Notes: generated by a model not told the origin, from the letters alone. Positions 1 through 8,950 are shown, counted from the first letter of the stretch. The stretch is DNA of 64,000 nt from Spirosoma sp. (GCF_026391055.1 NZ_JAPLET010000015.1:620001-684000); one strand, 5' to 3'. Program-made: numbers and translations.

Positions 1-165
1 CTCGAAGCCATAAAACGGAAAAAAGAAGCGCGGCTGAATGTATAATTCCGCGATCCACCCCTTACTCCAGAAACGGACAATGCTCCCGAAGAGCATTAGT
101 CCAAACAGAAGCCTGAAAACGGCCAATGGAGCCGCCGGGGTGGTTTTACGAAAATACTGCTGCAT
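1..165 (-). CDS. HTTM-domain membrane protein, N-terminal part
   Basis: This is the first 55 codons of a minus-strand gene that leaves the window at base 1. The start is the ATG at 163-165. The peptide has an N-terminal FRLLFGLMLFGS hydrophobic stretch, then FWSKGWIAELYIQPRFFFP, which fits the start of HTTM proteins (horizontally transferred transmembrane domain, related to vitamin K-dependent gamma-carboxylases). It begins 24 bp after the imelysin-like gene and is probably co-transcribed with it and the DUF4856 gene. The role of HTTM proteins in such clusters is not known to me. The family call rests on a short fragment. Confidence 0.7.
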   Translation of the reverse strand, partial: MQQYFRKTTPAAPLAVFRLLFGLMLFGSIVRFWSKGWIAELYIQPRFFFPFYGFE

Positions 166-189
166 AGTTGGTATGGACAGTATCCTTGG

Positions 190-1344
190 TTAGTCCCCGT
201 CATTATCGGTATACGTGATGGTGATGCTCATGGCGGTTGTCATGTCGACTTTGAGCATACGAACGGCCTTTTGCATCTGTGTATAAGCCAGAACAACGGC
301 GGCCTCGTTGGTCTTGATTTCGTCGGCCAGATTAGGCTTCAGTGTATTAAGCTGCTGATTGACGGCGTCAAACTGCTTGTTGATAATGTCGACCAGCGAC
401 GTGCCCGTGCTACTGTCTTTCGCGCCGAGTGAATTGAGGTAGGTTTTCAGACCCGGGCCTTCTTGACCCGTTTTTACGCTTTTTCCGTTGAAAAAGTCAA
501 CCGAAGCCTGATGAGCCGTTTTGGCCAGTGTCAGCGACAGGTCTTTCTTGTAATACGCTTCAACCTTATCGGGCGCTACCGTGCCGTTGGTCATGGCACC
601 CGACGGAATGCCCAGTTTCCCGGAACGGATATATCGCTCATAATTCAGCACATATCCGTTTACGAGTTTGGATGTCGAGCAGCCTGCGTTCAGGGCGGTG
701 CAGTTGATAAACGTATCCCGATAGCCACCCGTTGTCCAGGCGGTGTATACGGTTACGAACTGGGTGTTCATCTGGCCCGTCAGCCGCTTCAGGTAAGCAA
801 TTCGTTTGGCGGCATCGGCGGCCGTTGTGTACCGGGCAACAATAGCATCGTCTGTCGTGCCGAGGCCGTTGATGAGGTAATCCAGGGCCGGAAAGCCTTG
901 TTTGGGATAAGATAGCGGCACATCGAACGTTCCCGAACCCGCTGAAATATACTCTTCGATACCGGTCACGTTGGCCGGGTAGATGTTGAAAAAGTTACGA
1001 AGCGTGTTCTGCTCCGCCGGACCTACATCGAATAGTTCAACTTTCTGCCATTCGGTATAGGCGTCGGCCCAGGCCTGCCGCAACGCCGTAAGCGACGCAT
1101 TGTCCGGTTTGGCGGCAAACGCGTCCGACTTGGCCAGCATTGCATCAAATTTTGTCTTGAAGTTTGTGTAGCTGGGCACAATGATATTATCGGCCAGGTT
1201 GGTCAGCATGGCTTTCCGGTCGCTGCCTGCCTGATCTGTGGGCGTGGTGGGCGTTGGTGTGTCCGAACTACTACCCGAACAAGCCCACAGTGCGCTAACG
1301 AATGCGCAGATAAACCCGATTTGTTTCCACTTACTAGTAATCAT
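190..1344 (-). CDS. Imelysin-like (peptidase M75 family) lipoprotein
   Basis: The protein has 384 residues with a lipoprotein signal (FVSALWAC, acylated Cys22) and a Ser/Thr/Pro/Asp-rich linker, so it is probably anchored in a cell-envelope membrane. The rest resembles imelysin/IrpA-type proteins, which are linked to iron uptake and are generally not active peptidases. The place of the family GxHxxE motif appears to be GFPALDY near residue 151, so His is Pro and Glu is Asp; this is a motif reading, not an alignment. It lies between DUF4856 and HTTM genes, a grouping seen in Bacteroidota next to iron transport functions. No TonB receptor is visible in the part of the cluster inside the window. 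Confidence 0.85.
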   Translation of the reverse strand: MITSKWKQIGFICAFVSALWACSGSSSDTPTPTTPTDQAGSDRKAMLTNLADNIIVPSYTNFKTKFDAMLAKSDAFAAKPDNASLTALRQAWADAYTEWQKVELFDVGPAEQNTLRNFFNIYPANVTGIEEYISAGSGTFDVPLSYPKQGFPALDYLINGLGTTDDAIVARYTTAADAAKRIAYLKRLTGQMNTQFVTVYTAWTTGGYRDTFINCTALNAGCSTSKLVNGYVLNYERYIRSGKLGIPSGAMTNGTVAPDKVEAYYKKDLSLTLAKTAHQASVDFFNGKSVKTGQEGPGLKTYLNSLGAKDSSTGTSLVDIINKQFDAVNQQLNTLKPNLADEIKTNEAAVVLAYTQMQKAVRMLKVDMTTAMSITITYTDNDGD

Positions 1345-1414
1345 GAGTTAAAACGGAGACAGAGCCGTGTAGCTGACACGGCTCTGTATGAAGAAAAAAG
1401 ATGTAGTTTATTGT

Positions 1415-2587
1415 CTAGACAGGGATATTGAATTTTGCTTTGATTGCCGAAGAAGCCGCATCAATTTTGGCATTCGTCAGACCCCAGAACCCATTGGGTG
1501 CGGAGATCAGTCCCGCCAGTATAGCGTCTGAGAAAGCAGCATCGGCCTTGTTCAGTTTGGCATACCGAAGGGAGTAGATGAAGCCGAGCCCTTCGCCAAT
1601 GGCGTGGGCCGCAGCGGCTGTGTTGGTTCCGGCGGTTTTCCATTTACCCAGATACCCTAGGGCTGCGTTTGCAATGGCCTTTTCCATGGCCAGATGAATG
1701 AAAGTAGCCTGATCTTTCAGCGTTTTGGTATCGTTGTTGACAATAGCCGCCCGGCCTTTCAGCAAGGCTGCGTGAATTTTCGGAAAGTCTTCTTTATTGT
1801 ACTCCCACAGGTAAGAGCCAATAAAACTCTCTCCCGATGAGGTAGCTGTCGCTTTACCACCATATACCGGGTTAGCCGTCAGAATGCCGTATATTTCATC
1901 CCAGTTTTGCTCAAGCTGCGTGTATTTTTTTCCGGCGACCAGCGTGGTGTTATCCAGCGACAAGTTTTTGTCGCTCAGGAGTACATTGCCGATATAATCG
2001 ACTTGAAACGCGCCAATCAGCCCTTTCTGTATGATCTGTCCCCATTCGATTCCCTGTTCGTCAACCAGATAAGTACCTAACTTACCCGCTTTCCCTTCCG
2101 ACGCTACCGCCGAAACGGATTGGCTGGCGGTGGCAATTTTAGGGAAACCCGCTTCGATCGTTGCCCGCTCTTTCTCGGCATCCGTTGCGGATAAGGACGA
2201 AGCCGTTACATTGCGGAGTTGGATTCCCGAGGTATTCAAGCCTGCATTGGCCGTACCCGAAAAGGGGCTGCCAGTGTTTGAGAACATATTCTTCAATACG
2301 TTGGCATCCAATGTTGCTCCCGTACCTACCGCCGTACCGTTATAGGTATTTATGGCCCGGAACATCAGCAGGCGGGTTGCACCCGTAGTTAGATCGACGG
2401 TTTTAGCTCCATCGTTATCCACAAAAAATGTAGCGTAGGTAGTGGTATCTGTCAGTTTCCCGTAATCAACTGTTTTGCGGAGCTGGGGCGTAACGGTTGT
2501 AGGGTTTTCTTTATCGGTACAAGCCGACAAACTGACGGCTAAAAATAAAACCGGCACAACGTGAGTGAGTAAACGAGGCTTTAACAT
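1415..2587 (-). CDS. DUF4856 family lipoprotein
   Basis: The chosen start (ATG at 2585-2587) gives 390 residues beginning MLKPRLLTHVV and a clean lipobox ending at LSAC (Cys23). An ATG 33 bases further upstream is in frame but lies in or before the likely transcription start, because a TATCTTTG promoter motif on this strand sits at 2618-2625. The body resembles DUF4856 proteins, which commonly sit beside imelysin genes. It is probably the first gene of the operon, 70 bp ahead of the imelysin-like gene. Its biochemical role is unknown; iron-related substrate binding is only suggested by the neighbours. Confidence 0.82.
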   Translation of the reverse strand: MLKPRLLTHVVPVLFLAVSLSACTDKENPTTVTPQLRKTVDYGKLTDTTTYATFFVDNDGAKTVDLTTGATRLLMFRAINTYNGTAVGTGATLDANVLKNMFSNTGSPFSGTANAGLNTSGIQLRNVTASSLSATDAEKERATIEAGFPKIATASQSVSAVASEGKAGKLGTYLVDEQGIEWGQIIQKGLIGAFQVDYIGNVLLSDKNLSLDNTTLVAGKKYTQLEQNWDEIYGILTANPVYGGKATATSSGESFIGSYLWEYNKEDFPKIHAALLKGRAAIVNNDTKTLKDQATFIHLAMEKAIANAALGYLGKWKTAGTNTAAAAHAIGEGLGFIYSLRYAKLNKADAAFSDAILAGLISAPNGFWGLTNAKIDAASSAIKAKFNIPV

Positions 2588-2617
2588 GTAATGGTTAGCT
2601 AGTGAAGAATCTGGCCA

Positions 2618-2625
2618 CAAAGATA
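2618..2625 (-). promoter_or_regulatory. Bacteroidota-type -7 promoter element for the DUF4856/imelysin operon
   Basis: On the minus strand this reads TATCTTTG, a full match to the TAnnTTTG consensus of Bacteroidota housekeeping promoters. It is about 30 bases ahead of the chosen ATG. No clear TTG element is found at the usual distance upstream, so the call is moderate. Confidence 0.45.
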
Positions 2626-2971
2626 TATTATTTAGACTAATTACAGGCTACTATTTGGAATTATTTAAAATAAGCATCTACCTTAGCGGCAGTTATTTGC
2701 ATACATGATGATAAGAACCTAGTTAAAAGTATAGTTTTCTGGTAAAATCAGACAAGATTTAGTTAATTAAAAAGTTTATTTTGTAGTGTTTTATTTTTCA
2801 CAATACTATATTTGAACTGTTATTATCATAGGTTTGCCAGTATAAGTAAAAAAAGGTAACCTGCACAAAAGTCATAGCTGAAGAAAAGCTATGGTCCGTA
2901 TACCGTAATCAGTCGGTATCGTCTACTCAACGAACGTAACCATCCAACGCTTTACTTTAATTTTTTTTGCG
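2626..2971. other. AT-rich intergenic region with a small hairpin
   Basis: This gap separates the divergent DUF4856 operon and the response regulator gene. It is strongly AT-rich. The only clear structure is a perfect 7-bp inverted repeat, CATAGCT/AGCTATG, at 2873-2879 and 2887-2893, about 80 bases ahead of the response regulator. It could be an operator or a 5' UTR hairpin. I found no open reading frame worth calling here. Confidence 0.4.
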
Positions 2972-3400
2972 ATGGCTTTCCATTCGCCTTTAGGTTCGGG
3001 CTATGCAGATGCTCCCGCCGTTTGGGTCGTTGACGATGATGAGGACGACCGCCTGTTTATTAGCTCTGCTTTTGAAGATGCCGAACGCCCCGTCAGCGTA
3101 ATTACGCTGACTGATGGGGATCAACTCATACCCGAGCTAGCCAGCTGTGAGCGCCTGCCCCAGTTGATTTTGCTGGATATAAATATGAACCGGCAGAACG
3201 GCTTCGACACATTGACGCAACTTCGCAGCACACCCACATTCGCCCATTTGCCTGTTGTGATGTTTTCTACCTCATCGGACAACACCGATCGGCAGCGAAG
3301 TCTGGCCTTGGGAGCTAACCAGTTTATGACCAAGCCCGCCAATTACAACCAACTCGTTTCGGTAGTAAAAGGATTGGCCGATACATGGGCATTTGCCTGA
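2972..3400 (+). CDS. Single-domain response regulator
   Basis: The 142-residue protein is a stand-alone receiver (CheY-like) domain with no output domain. The acidic pocket is at Asp21-Asp23, the likely phosphoacceptor is Asp69 in LLDINM, the switch Ser/Thr lies in FSTSS (99-102) and the conserved Lys is Lys121 in TKP. It resembles the Rcp1-like receivers that take phosphate from bacteriophytochrome or hybrid histidine kinases. No kinase gene is adjacent, so the partner is unknown. The first ~15 residues before the receiver fold are extra. Confidence 0.88.
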   Translation: MAFHSPLGSGYADAPAVWVVDDDEDDRLFISSAFEDAERPVSVITLTDGDQLIPELASCERLPQLILLDINMNRQNGFDTLTQLRSTPTFAHLPVVMFSTSSDNTDRQRSLALGANQFMTKPANYNQLVSVVKGLADTWAFA

Positions 3401-3470
3401 CCGCTTTCCTGTACCCTAACTTTCCCGGAACGTACTGAACCAACCCGGGGCTGTATCCGATTCTAAGCGT

Positions 3471-4547
3471 ATGTCTTCATCACTACGTTTAGAATTGCGT
3501 ACGCATAGCACAGATGACCGTCCGGTATTTGTGTCGGGCAATTTTTGTGACTGGTATCCCGATCTGGATCGCTTTCAGATGCAGTCTATAGCGCCGGGTC
3601 AATTTATGTACGAGTTTCCGGAGGGCGTTGATCTGCCTGATATACTGGAATATAAATACACGCGGGGGGGCTGGGACCATGTGGAACTGGGCGCTTCGGG
3701 CGAGGGCGTCCTGAATCGGAGGGTAGCTGCTGCCGAATCGGTAAAGCAGGATTATGTACCCCACTGGCGGTGGTTTGGTATGCCGTTCAATCCGGACTTC
3801 CTGCCGAAAATAGAGTTGTTGGGCGATACCTTCGAATCTCCTCAGCTGGGGGCCACCCGCCGGGTTCATGTGCTGCTTCCGCACGATTACGGGACTTCAG
3901 ACAAACAGTATCCCGTCCTGTATTTACACGACGGCCAGAATCTGTTTGGTGGTGGCGCGGGCTTCGGCAGCTGGGAAGTCGATCAGAAAATGGCCCTGCT
4001 GGCTGGCCGGAATCGCCACGAGGTAATCCTGGTTTCTATTGATCATGCCAATGATGAGCGTATCCGGGAGTTCACCTTTACCCGCACTCGCGCCGGTCAG
4101 GGGCGGGGTAAATATTACCTGGATTTTATTCTGCAAACCATAAAACCTCTCGTCGACAAGCGGTTTCGAACCTTGTCCGATGCGGCCCATACCGGCGTTG
4201 GCGGTAGTTCGCTGGGTGGTTTGATCAGCATTTACGCGGGCTTGCTGCACCCCGATGTGTTTGGCCGACTGATGGTTTTCTCGCCTTCGCTCTGGATTTC
4301 GCCCAAAATCTATTTCGACGCTATTCGCTTTCAAGCGCCCGTACCCATGAAGATCTACGCCTATGGTGGCGAACAGGAGTCGGCCTACATGGTGCCTAAT
4401 ATACAGCGCTTCAACGAATCACTGGTCCGTCAGCATTACGGCGGGCATTCGATCGACATCCGCATATCGGTCGATCCCACTGGTACTCACCAGGAAGCGC
4501 ACTGGAGCCGGGAGTTCCCAAAGGCGGTAGAATGGCTTTTTTATTGA
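3471..4547 (+). CDS. Putative esterase of the enterochelin esterase/esterase D type
   Basis: The protein has 358 residues. The first ~100 resemble an early-set carbohydrate-recognition fold (NFCDWYPD, then LEYKYTRGGWDHVE). The remainder is an alpha/beta hydrolase of the putative esterase family, with VLLPHDYG and PVLYLHDGQNLF, a nucleophile elbow GGSSLGG near residue 246 and a probable catalytic His near 343 in GTHQEAHW. No signal peptide is seen, so it is probably cytoplasmic. The family includes ferric-siderophore esterases and acetyl or feruloyl esterases; the substrate cannot be set from sequence. It follows the response regulator by 70 bp on the same strand. Confidence 0.8.
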   Translation: MSSSLRLELRTHSTDDRPVFVSGNFCDWYPDLDRFQMQSIAPGQFMYEFPEGVDLPDILEYKYTRGGWDHVELGASGEGVLNRRVAAAESVKQDYVPHWRWFGMPFNPDFLPKIELLGDTFESPQLGATRRVHVLLPHDYGTSDKQYPVLYLHDGQNLFGGGAGFGSWEVDQKMALLAGRNRHEVILVSIDHANDERIREFTFTRTRAGQGRGKYYLDFILQTIKPLVDKRFRTLSDAAHTGVGGSSLGGLISIYAGLLHPDVFGRLMVFSPSLWISPKIYFDAIRFQAPVPMKIYAYGGEQESAYMVPNIQRFNESLVRQHYGGHSIDIRISVDPTGTHQEAHWSREFPKAVEWLFY

Positions 4548-4632
4548 GATTATGCCTGGAATGCCGTATCATTAACTGAAGTTATAAAGAAGATACGGCC
4601 GATACGGCGAGGTTATTCAAAGTTATGTATCC

Positions 4633-5094
4633 ATGACCAGTAAGAAGAGACTAATCTTAGCAAGTATAGTTGCTGCTGGACTAACATTGTATCATCTTTT
4701 AAAACCTCTTTCGTCAATTGAGTGGGCCGAACGAATCAGTGGTTTGCGCATTAACAACACAGCTAAATCCCTCAAATTCATGAATGGTAATTCTATTTTA
4801 TGGGGAGGAGGGATAATGTGTGGCGAATTCGAAATACAAAAGGATCAGCTACCAACTTTGTTGGCAGAGGCAACTCAAAATGATTATGTATATGCTGACA
4901 GCTTAGGAGCAGTTAGAGAATTAGCATTAGTTATGCAGAGTAGCTGTTCTTGCCATGCAAACTCAGGGCTTGGAAATCATAAAGGCTATTTCAAGTTATT
5001 TATCTCAACGGCAAAAGAGTCGCAGTTTTCGGCCTTTGACATAAATACAGGAAAACTCTATGTTTTTAAGAGCAAGGGCTCTGATGTATTTTGA
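4633..5094 (+). CDS. AT-rich hypothetical protein with N-terminal signal anchor
   Basis: This 153-residue protein begins with a basic stretch and a hydrophobic segment (LILASIVAAGLTLYHLL), probably a signal peptide or membrane anchor. The rest contains several cysteines, including a CSCH cluster. I recognise no family. It is clearly richer in A+T than the esterase before it and pepA after it, and uses codons such as TTA and AGA more often, which suggests recent acquisition. It stands alone between two plus-strand genes with no visible mobile element. Confidence 0.65.
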   Translation: MTSKKRLILASIVAAGLTLYHLLKPLSSIEWAERISGLRINNTAKSLKFMNGNSILWGGGIMCGEFEIQKDQLPTLLAEATQNDYVYADSLGAVRELALVMQSSCSCHANSGLGNHKGYFKLFISTAKESQFSAFDINTGKLYVFKSKGSDVF

Positions 5095-5145
5095 TTGAGT
5101 CGTTCGTGTAAAGCTTGATCCCTGCTAATACAGATTAAGAAGAAA

Positions 5146-5212
5146 TAACTTTGTTAACTGAGGGTATGCAGATAGGGCAAGTAGTAGGAAAGGGGTTCTA
5201 ACAGCTAGAACC
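5146..5212 (+). promoter_or_regulatory. Probable pepA promoter and leader hairpin
   Basis: TAACTTTG at 5146-5153 matches the TAnnTTTG element and lies about 80 bases ahead of pepA. Between it and the start codon is a perfect 7-bp hairpin (GGTTCTA/TAGAACC, loop ACAGC) at 5194-5212. The hairpin would be in the pepA leader; a regulatory function is only a guess. Confidence 0.4.
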
Positions 5213-5233
5213 TATGTAACTCATTGAGTAATT

Positions 5234-6709
5234 ATGAACATCATTTTAACGACACCGTCACCGGCCTCCGGTGATTTGATTGTTCCTGTTCTGCAATCCG
5301 ATTCGCTGGCCGACCAACTAGCGCGCCTTGCCCCAACGCTGGGCTTATCGACTGAGGTGCTGCAACGCGACTTTAAAGCGGAAGCCAAAGAAGTGCTGAC
5401 CGTGTATAGCCAGAATGGGCAAAAGATATACCTGTTAGGGTTGGGAAACGACCCGCAGGAAATGGACTGGCTGCGTACATTCCGCAAATTTTTCTTCGAC
5501 CAGAAAAGGAAACTTTCGGCAATGCTGGCCATCGACCTCACTTCCTTCGATGGAAACGTAGTCGCCGGTGTTGTGCTGGGCGTTCGCGGGGGTGGGTATG
5601 ACCTGAAACTGTACCAGACCGACAAACCCGAAACACCGGTTTTTTATACCGACGCAGGAATATTGTCGCTTCAGGTAAACCCCGACCAGCACACAGCCGC
5701 GCAGGAAGCCCTGACCCGTGCGGAGGCCATTGCCCACACCCAGCTGCAAATGCTGGATTTGATGAATGCCCCCGCCAACTACAAAAAACCGCAAACGCTG
5801 GCCGATTGGGCCGCTGCGTCTGGCAATCAGTTCGCGTACAGCGTAACGGTGCTCGATAAAGCCGAACTCGAGCGGCAGAAACTGGGGGCGCTGCTCAGCG
5901 TGAGCCAGGGGAGTGATGTGCCGCCGGTGCTGATCATCGCTGAATATAAGCCGGAAGGGGTCGAAAACCCCCGGAAAGTTGGGCTGGTGGGCAAGGGTGT
6001 TACCTTCGATACGGGCGGAGTATCCATCAAGACGTCGTCTAATATGCACCTTATGAAAAGCGATATGGGTGGGGCTGCGGCTGTGCTGGGTACGGTGGAG
6101 GTGGCCGCTAAGCTGAAACTGCCCATTCACGTGATCGGCATTGTCCCGTCTACCGAAAACTCGACCGATGGCCGCTCCACCAAACCCGGCGATGTGGTGA
6201 CGGCCTATTCGGGCAAGACCATCGAAATCATTGATACCGATGCCGAAGGCCGCGTTATTCTGGCCGATGGGCTGGGCTATATGGTCCGCAACTACCAGCC
6301 CGATGTGCTGATTGACCTGGCTACCCTGACGGGCAGTGTTATTGCCACGCTGGGCTACCATGCGGCCGGGCTGTTTACACCCAATGATGAATTAGCTGCT
6401 ACACTCACGCAGGCTGCCAACCAGACGGGAGAGCGACTTTGGCGGCTGCCGGTTTGGGATGCGTATACCGAAGACATAAAATCGGATGTGGCCGATGTCA
6501 AAAATTACAGCGGTAAGCCATTCGCCGGCGCCATTAGCGCGGCCAAGTTTCTGGAGGTATTTTCGGAGAAACACCCGGCCTGGGCGCACCTGGACATTGC
6601 CGGCATGGCGTTTGCCGATTCGGAGTTTGGATCGCAAAAGAACGCGACTGGTTTTGGTATCCGACTGTTAATCGCGTATTTACAGCTGATTCTTGCCAAA
6701 AAGGAGTAA
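5234..6709 (+). CDS. pepA: Leucyl aminopeptidase (M17 family)
   Basis: The 491-residue protein is a cytosolic M17 aminopeptidase that removes N-terminal residues from peptides with two divalent metals. The C-terminal catalytic half is canonical: VGKGVTFDTGG carries the metal-binding Lys254 and Asp259, MKSDMGGAA follows, and the family signature DTDAEGR spans about 334-340 with Glu338. The N-terminal macro-like domain covers about residues 1-160. Length matches the family (about 480-500). The ATG at 5234 is the natural start. It is followed on the same strand by the ATP-grasp gene, but a 142-bp gap makes co-transcription uncertain. Confidence 0.95.
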   Translation: MNIILTTPSPASGDLIVPVLQSDSLADQLARLAPTLGLSTEVLQRDFKAEAKEVLTVYSQNGQKIYLLGLGNDPQEMDWLRTFRKFFFDQKRKLSAMLAIDLTSFDGNVVAGVVLGVRGGGYDLKLYQTDKPETPVFYTDAGILSLQVNPDQHTAAQEALTRAEAIAHTQLQMLDLMNAPANYKKPQTLADWAAASGNQFAYSVTVLDKAELERQKLGALLSVSQGSDVPPVLIIAEYKPEGVENPRKVGLVGKGVTFDTGGVSIKTSSNMHLMKSDMGGAAAVLGTVEVAAKLKLPIHVIGIVPSTENSTDGRSTKPGDVVTAYSGKTIEIIDTDAEGRVILADGLGYMVRNYQPDVLIDLATLTGSVIATLGYHAAGLFTPNDELAATLTQAANQTGERLWRLPVWDAYTEDIKSDVADVKNYSGKPFAGAISAAKFLEVFSEKHPAWAHLDIAGMAFADSEFGSQKNATGFGIRLLIAYLQLILAKKE

Positions 6710-6851
6710 GAAAATTCGTTGTCTGGCTATTTGGCCGTATCTTTTTTCGCCAAACACAGTTTACTATTTCGTCCGGCCATCCGGAACAATAGCCCTGTAA
6801 GGTTTTTTGAAAGCGTTACAGAGGTAAAACTAAACCTGAACAATCGAGCGT

Positions 6852-8063
6852 ATGAGTCAACTTTCTTTTCTGTGCATCGCCACGTTCTTCAAAGGACAGG
6901 ATTTCATGAAGGCCTGTAAAGAGTCAGGAAATACGGTTTACCTGTTAACTGACCAGAAACTTGCCAATGAAGCATGGCCCCGTGAGTCCATCGATGAATT
7001 CTTTTTCCTGCCATCACCCAGCAACGCGCCCGACGTACTGGACCAGATGATTATGGGACTGGCTCATGCGATGCGCTCCCGACGAATCGACCGGGTGGTG
7101 GCCCTGGATGACTTCGATGTAGAGAAAGGAGCCCTTATCCGCGAAACCTTCCGCATCGACGGGATGGGCCAGACGACTGCGCGCTATTTTCGGGATAAGC
7201 TGGCCATGCGCACGCGCGCCTTTGCCGCCGGTATCCGCGTGCCTACCTTCTGCTCCCTTTTCCACGACGAAACCGTAACGGCGTTCCTCCAGACCACCGA
7301 AGCACCCTGGCTCATAAAACCCCGTTCGGAAGCGTCGGCCACGGGTATTCGAAAAGTGCATTCGCTGGACGAAGCCTGGTCGGCTATTCATTTGCTGGGT
7401 GAAAACCGGCATAATTACCTGATTGAAGAGTTTAAGCCGGGAACCGTCTACCACGTCGACTCCTTATCGGTAGATGGCAAAGCGGTGTTTACACGGGTCA
7501 GCCAATACCTGGCGACGCCGATGGAGGTGTCGCATGGGGGCGGCATTTTTCGAACGGTAACACTACCCCTCGATACCCCCGAAACCGACGCACTGCGGCA
7601 GATTAACGACCAGGTGCTTTCGGCTTTCGGGATGCGGTATAGTGCTTCGCACTCCGAATACATCCGGGGCGATCATGACGGGGAACTGTATTTTCTGGAG
7701 ACGGCCTCGCGCGTGGGTGGCGCTCATATTGCCGAGATGGTAGAAGCTGCTTCGGGCGTGAACCTATGGCGGGAATGGGCTAAACTCGAAACGGCCATGG
7801 CCAATAAAGAACATTACATTCCGCCCACCGATACGGGTCGCCATGCCGGATTGATCATTTCCCTCGCCCGGCAGCAATGGCCCGACCTGTCGGTATTTAG
7901 CGACCCGGAGGTTTGCTGGCGTATCAGCCGCGAATATCACGTCGGCCTCATCGCCCAATCCGACGATCGAAGCCACATTCGAACCCTGCTTGACGATTAT
8001 ATGCACCGAATCTACGCCGAATTCCACGCATCCGCCCCCCTGCCCGATAAGCCAACGAGTTAA
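6852..8063 (+). CDS. ATP-grasp domain protein, possible ligase
   Basis: The 403-residue protein has an N-terminal pre-ATP-grasp part (LCIATFFKGQDFMKACKE, then VVALDDFDVEKGA) and an ATP-grasp core. In the core, WLIKPRSEASATGI is the likely nucleotide loop with its Lys, LIEEFKPG and YHVDSLSVDGK follow, and FLETASRVGGAHI supplies the metal-binding acidic residues. The layout is that of carboxylate-amine/thiol ligases such as those for carnosine-like dipeptides or amino-acid conjugates. No partner biosynthesis gene is adjacent, so the substrate is unknown. There is no signal peptide. The ATG at 6852 fits the start of the Rossmann-like region. Confidence 0.8.
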   Translation: MSQLSFLCIATFFKGQDFMKACKESGNTVYLLTDQKLANEAWPRESIDEFFFLPSPSNAPDVLDQMIMGLAHAMRSRRIDRVVALDDFDVEKGALIRETFRIDGMGQTTARYFRDKLAMRTRAFAAGIRVPTFCSLFHDETVTAFLQTTEAPWLIKPRSEASATGIRKVHSLDEAWSAIHLLGENRHNYLIEEFKPGTVYHVDSLSVDGKAVFTRVSQYLATPMEVSHGGGIFRTVTLPLDTPETDALRQINDQVLSAFGMRYSASHSEYIRGDHDGELYFLETASRVGGAHIAEMVEAASGVNLWREWAKLETAMANKEHYIPPTDTGRHAGLIISLARQQWPDLSVFSDPEVCWRISREYHVGLIAQSDDRSHIRTLLDDYMHRIYAEFHASAPLPDKPTS

Positions 8064-8155
8064 CGACGGTGCACCGGACTGCCCAACGCCAGACCCTGGC
8101 CAGCTATTTGCGTGGACCGGGTAACCGTTTCGTGACCCAAGGGGCTGGTTTATAC

Positions 8156-8509
8156 TTACACGAAGGGCGGCAGACCTGCATGAGTCGTTTCAATCTCATC
8201 AATTAGTTGTCGGATAAGACGCTGCTGATCAGGCGGGAGGGTGTTGGCCGATGCATTGAGGGAGTTTCTTACTTGCTGCCACTGGTCGGGTTTAAGAATG
8301 AACAGTTCGGTCGTAAAATCAACCATCAATGGGGTTTCCAAACCGGACGAGGCTGTTTCGGGGGTAGGGCGATCAATGGCAAGGGTGGGCTTCAGGGCCT
8401 TAATCAGCTGCTGGGCTAACTCATTACGAACATATTGATCCAGTGTATGATGAGGTATGCGCCCTTCCGTATCGGCTTTTTTTAAGGTAGTTATAGCTTT
8501 ATAATTCAT
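8156..8509 (-). CDS. Hypothetical protein
   Basis: The 117-residue protein is predicted soluble and mostly helical (MNYKAITTLKKADTEGRIP..., ending AGLPPFV). I recognise no domain or motif. It lies 20 bp downstream of the acyl-CoA thioesterase gene on the same strand, so the two are probably one transcript. A short variable middle segment (about residues 40-60) is rich in Pro, Thr and Ser and may be a linker. No function is proposed. Confidence 0.65.
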   Translation of the reverse strand: MNYKAITTLKKADTEGRIPHHTLDQYVRNELAQQLIKALKPTLAIDRPTPETASSGLETPLMVDFTTELFILKPDQWQQVRNSLNASANTLPPDQQRLIRQLIDEIETTHAGLPPFV

Positions 8510-8529
8510 TCGTTCTGATTAGCGGAAGT

Positions 8530-8931
8530 TTATAAAATCCGGATTGGTTTCTTGTTTTCATCCAGTGCCACGAACGTAAACGTACCGTGAATAGCTTGGT
8601 GCCGCTCCATCGAATACATTTCTTCTACGTAAATCTCGACGGCGATCCGAATACTGGTGTTGCCAACGTGTTCTACCCGGCCAACCAGCTCGATAATGGT
8701 TCCGGCCGGAATGGATTTGGTGAAATTGATCTTGTCGGATGATACCGTAACCATGCGTTTGCGGGAAAAACGGGTTGCGGTGATAAAGGCTACCTCATCC
8801 ATCAGTTGCAGGGCCGTACCCCCAAACAGTGTATCGTAATGATTGGTCGTGCCGGGAAAAACAGCTTTGAAGATTCGGGTTTCGGCCGCTAAAATTCGTT
8901 CAGCCTGCGAACGTGTATAGTCAATAGACAT
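8530..8931 (-). CDS. Acyl-CoA thioesterase, hotdog fold
   Basis: The 133-residue protein is a single hotdog domain of the YciA/BFIT-like group, which hydrolyses acyl-CoA thioesters in the cytosol. The helix with the likely active site is YDTLFGGTALQLMDEVAFITA (about residues 33-53), with an Asp in MDE. VSSDKINFTKSIPAGTIIELVG is the typical beta-strand core of the family. Length is normal. It heads a probable two-gene transcript with the 117-residue hypothetical protein. The preferred acyl chain cannot be told from sequence. Confidence 0.88.
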   Translation of the reverse strand: MSIDYTRSQAERILAAETRIFKAVFPGTTNHYDTLFGGTALQLMDEVAFITATRFSRKRMVTVSSDKINFTKSIPAGTIIELVGRVEHVGNTSIRIAVEIYVEEMYSMERHQAIHGTFTFVALDENKKPIRIL

Positions 8932-8950
8932 AATAATTGGGCTTTAATGG

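Noticed and set aside
4547-5233. Possible third gene-end cassette around the AT-rich gene at 4633
   Set aside because: I compared the esterase 3' end with the sequence after 5094 and found only a few shared bases, no repeat.
5435-6361. A 308-codon minus-strand open frame
   Set aside because: It is the shadow of pepA, whose catalytic motifs are intact on the plus strand.
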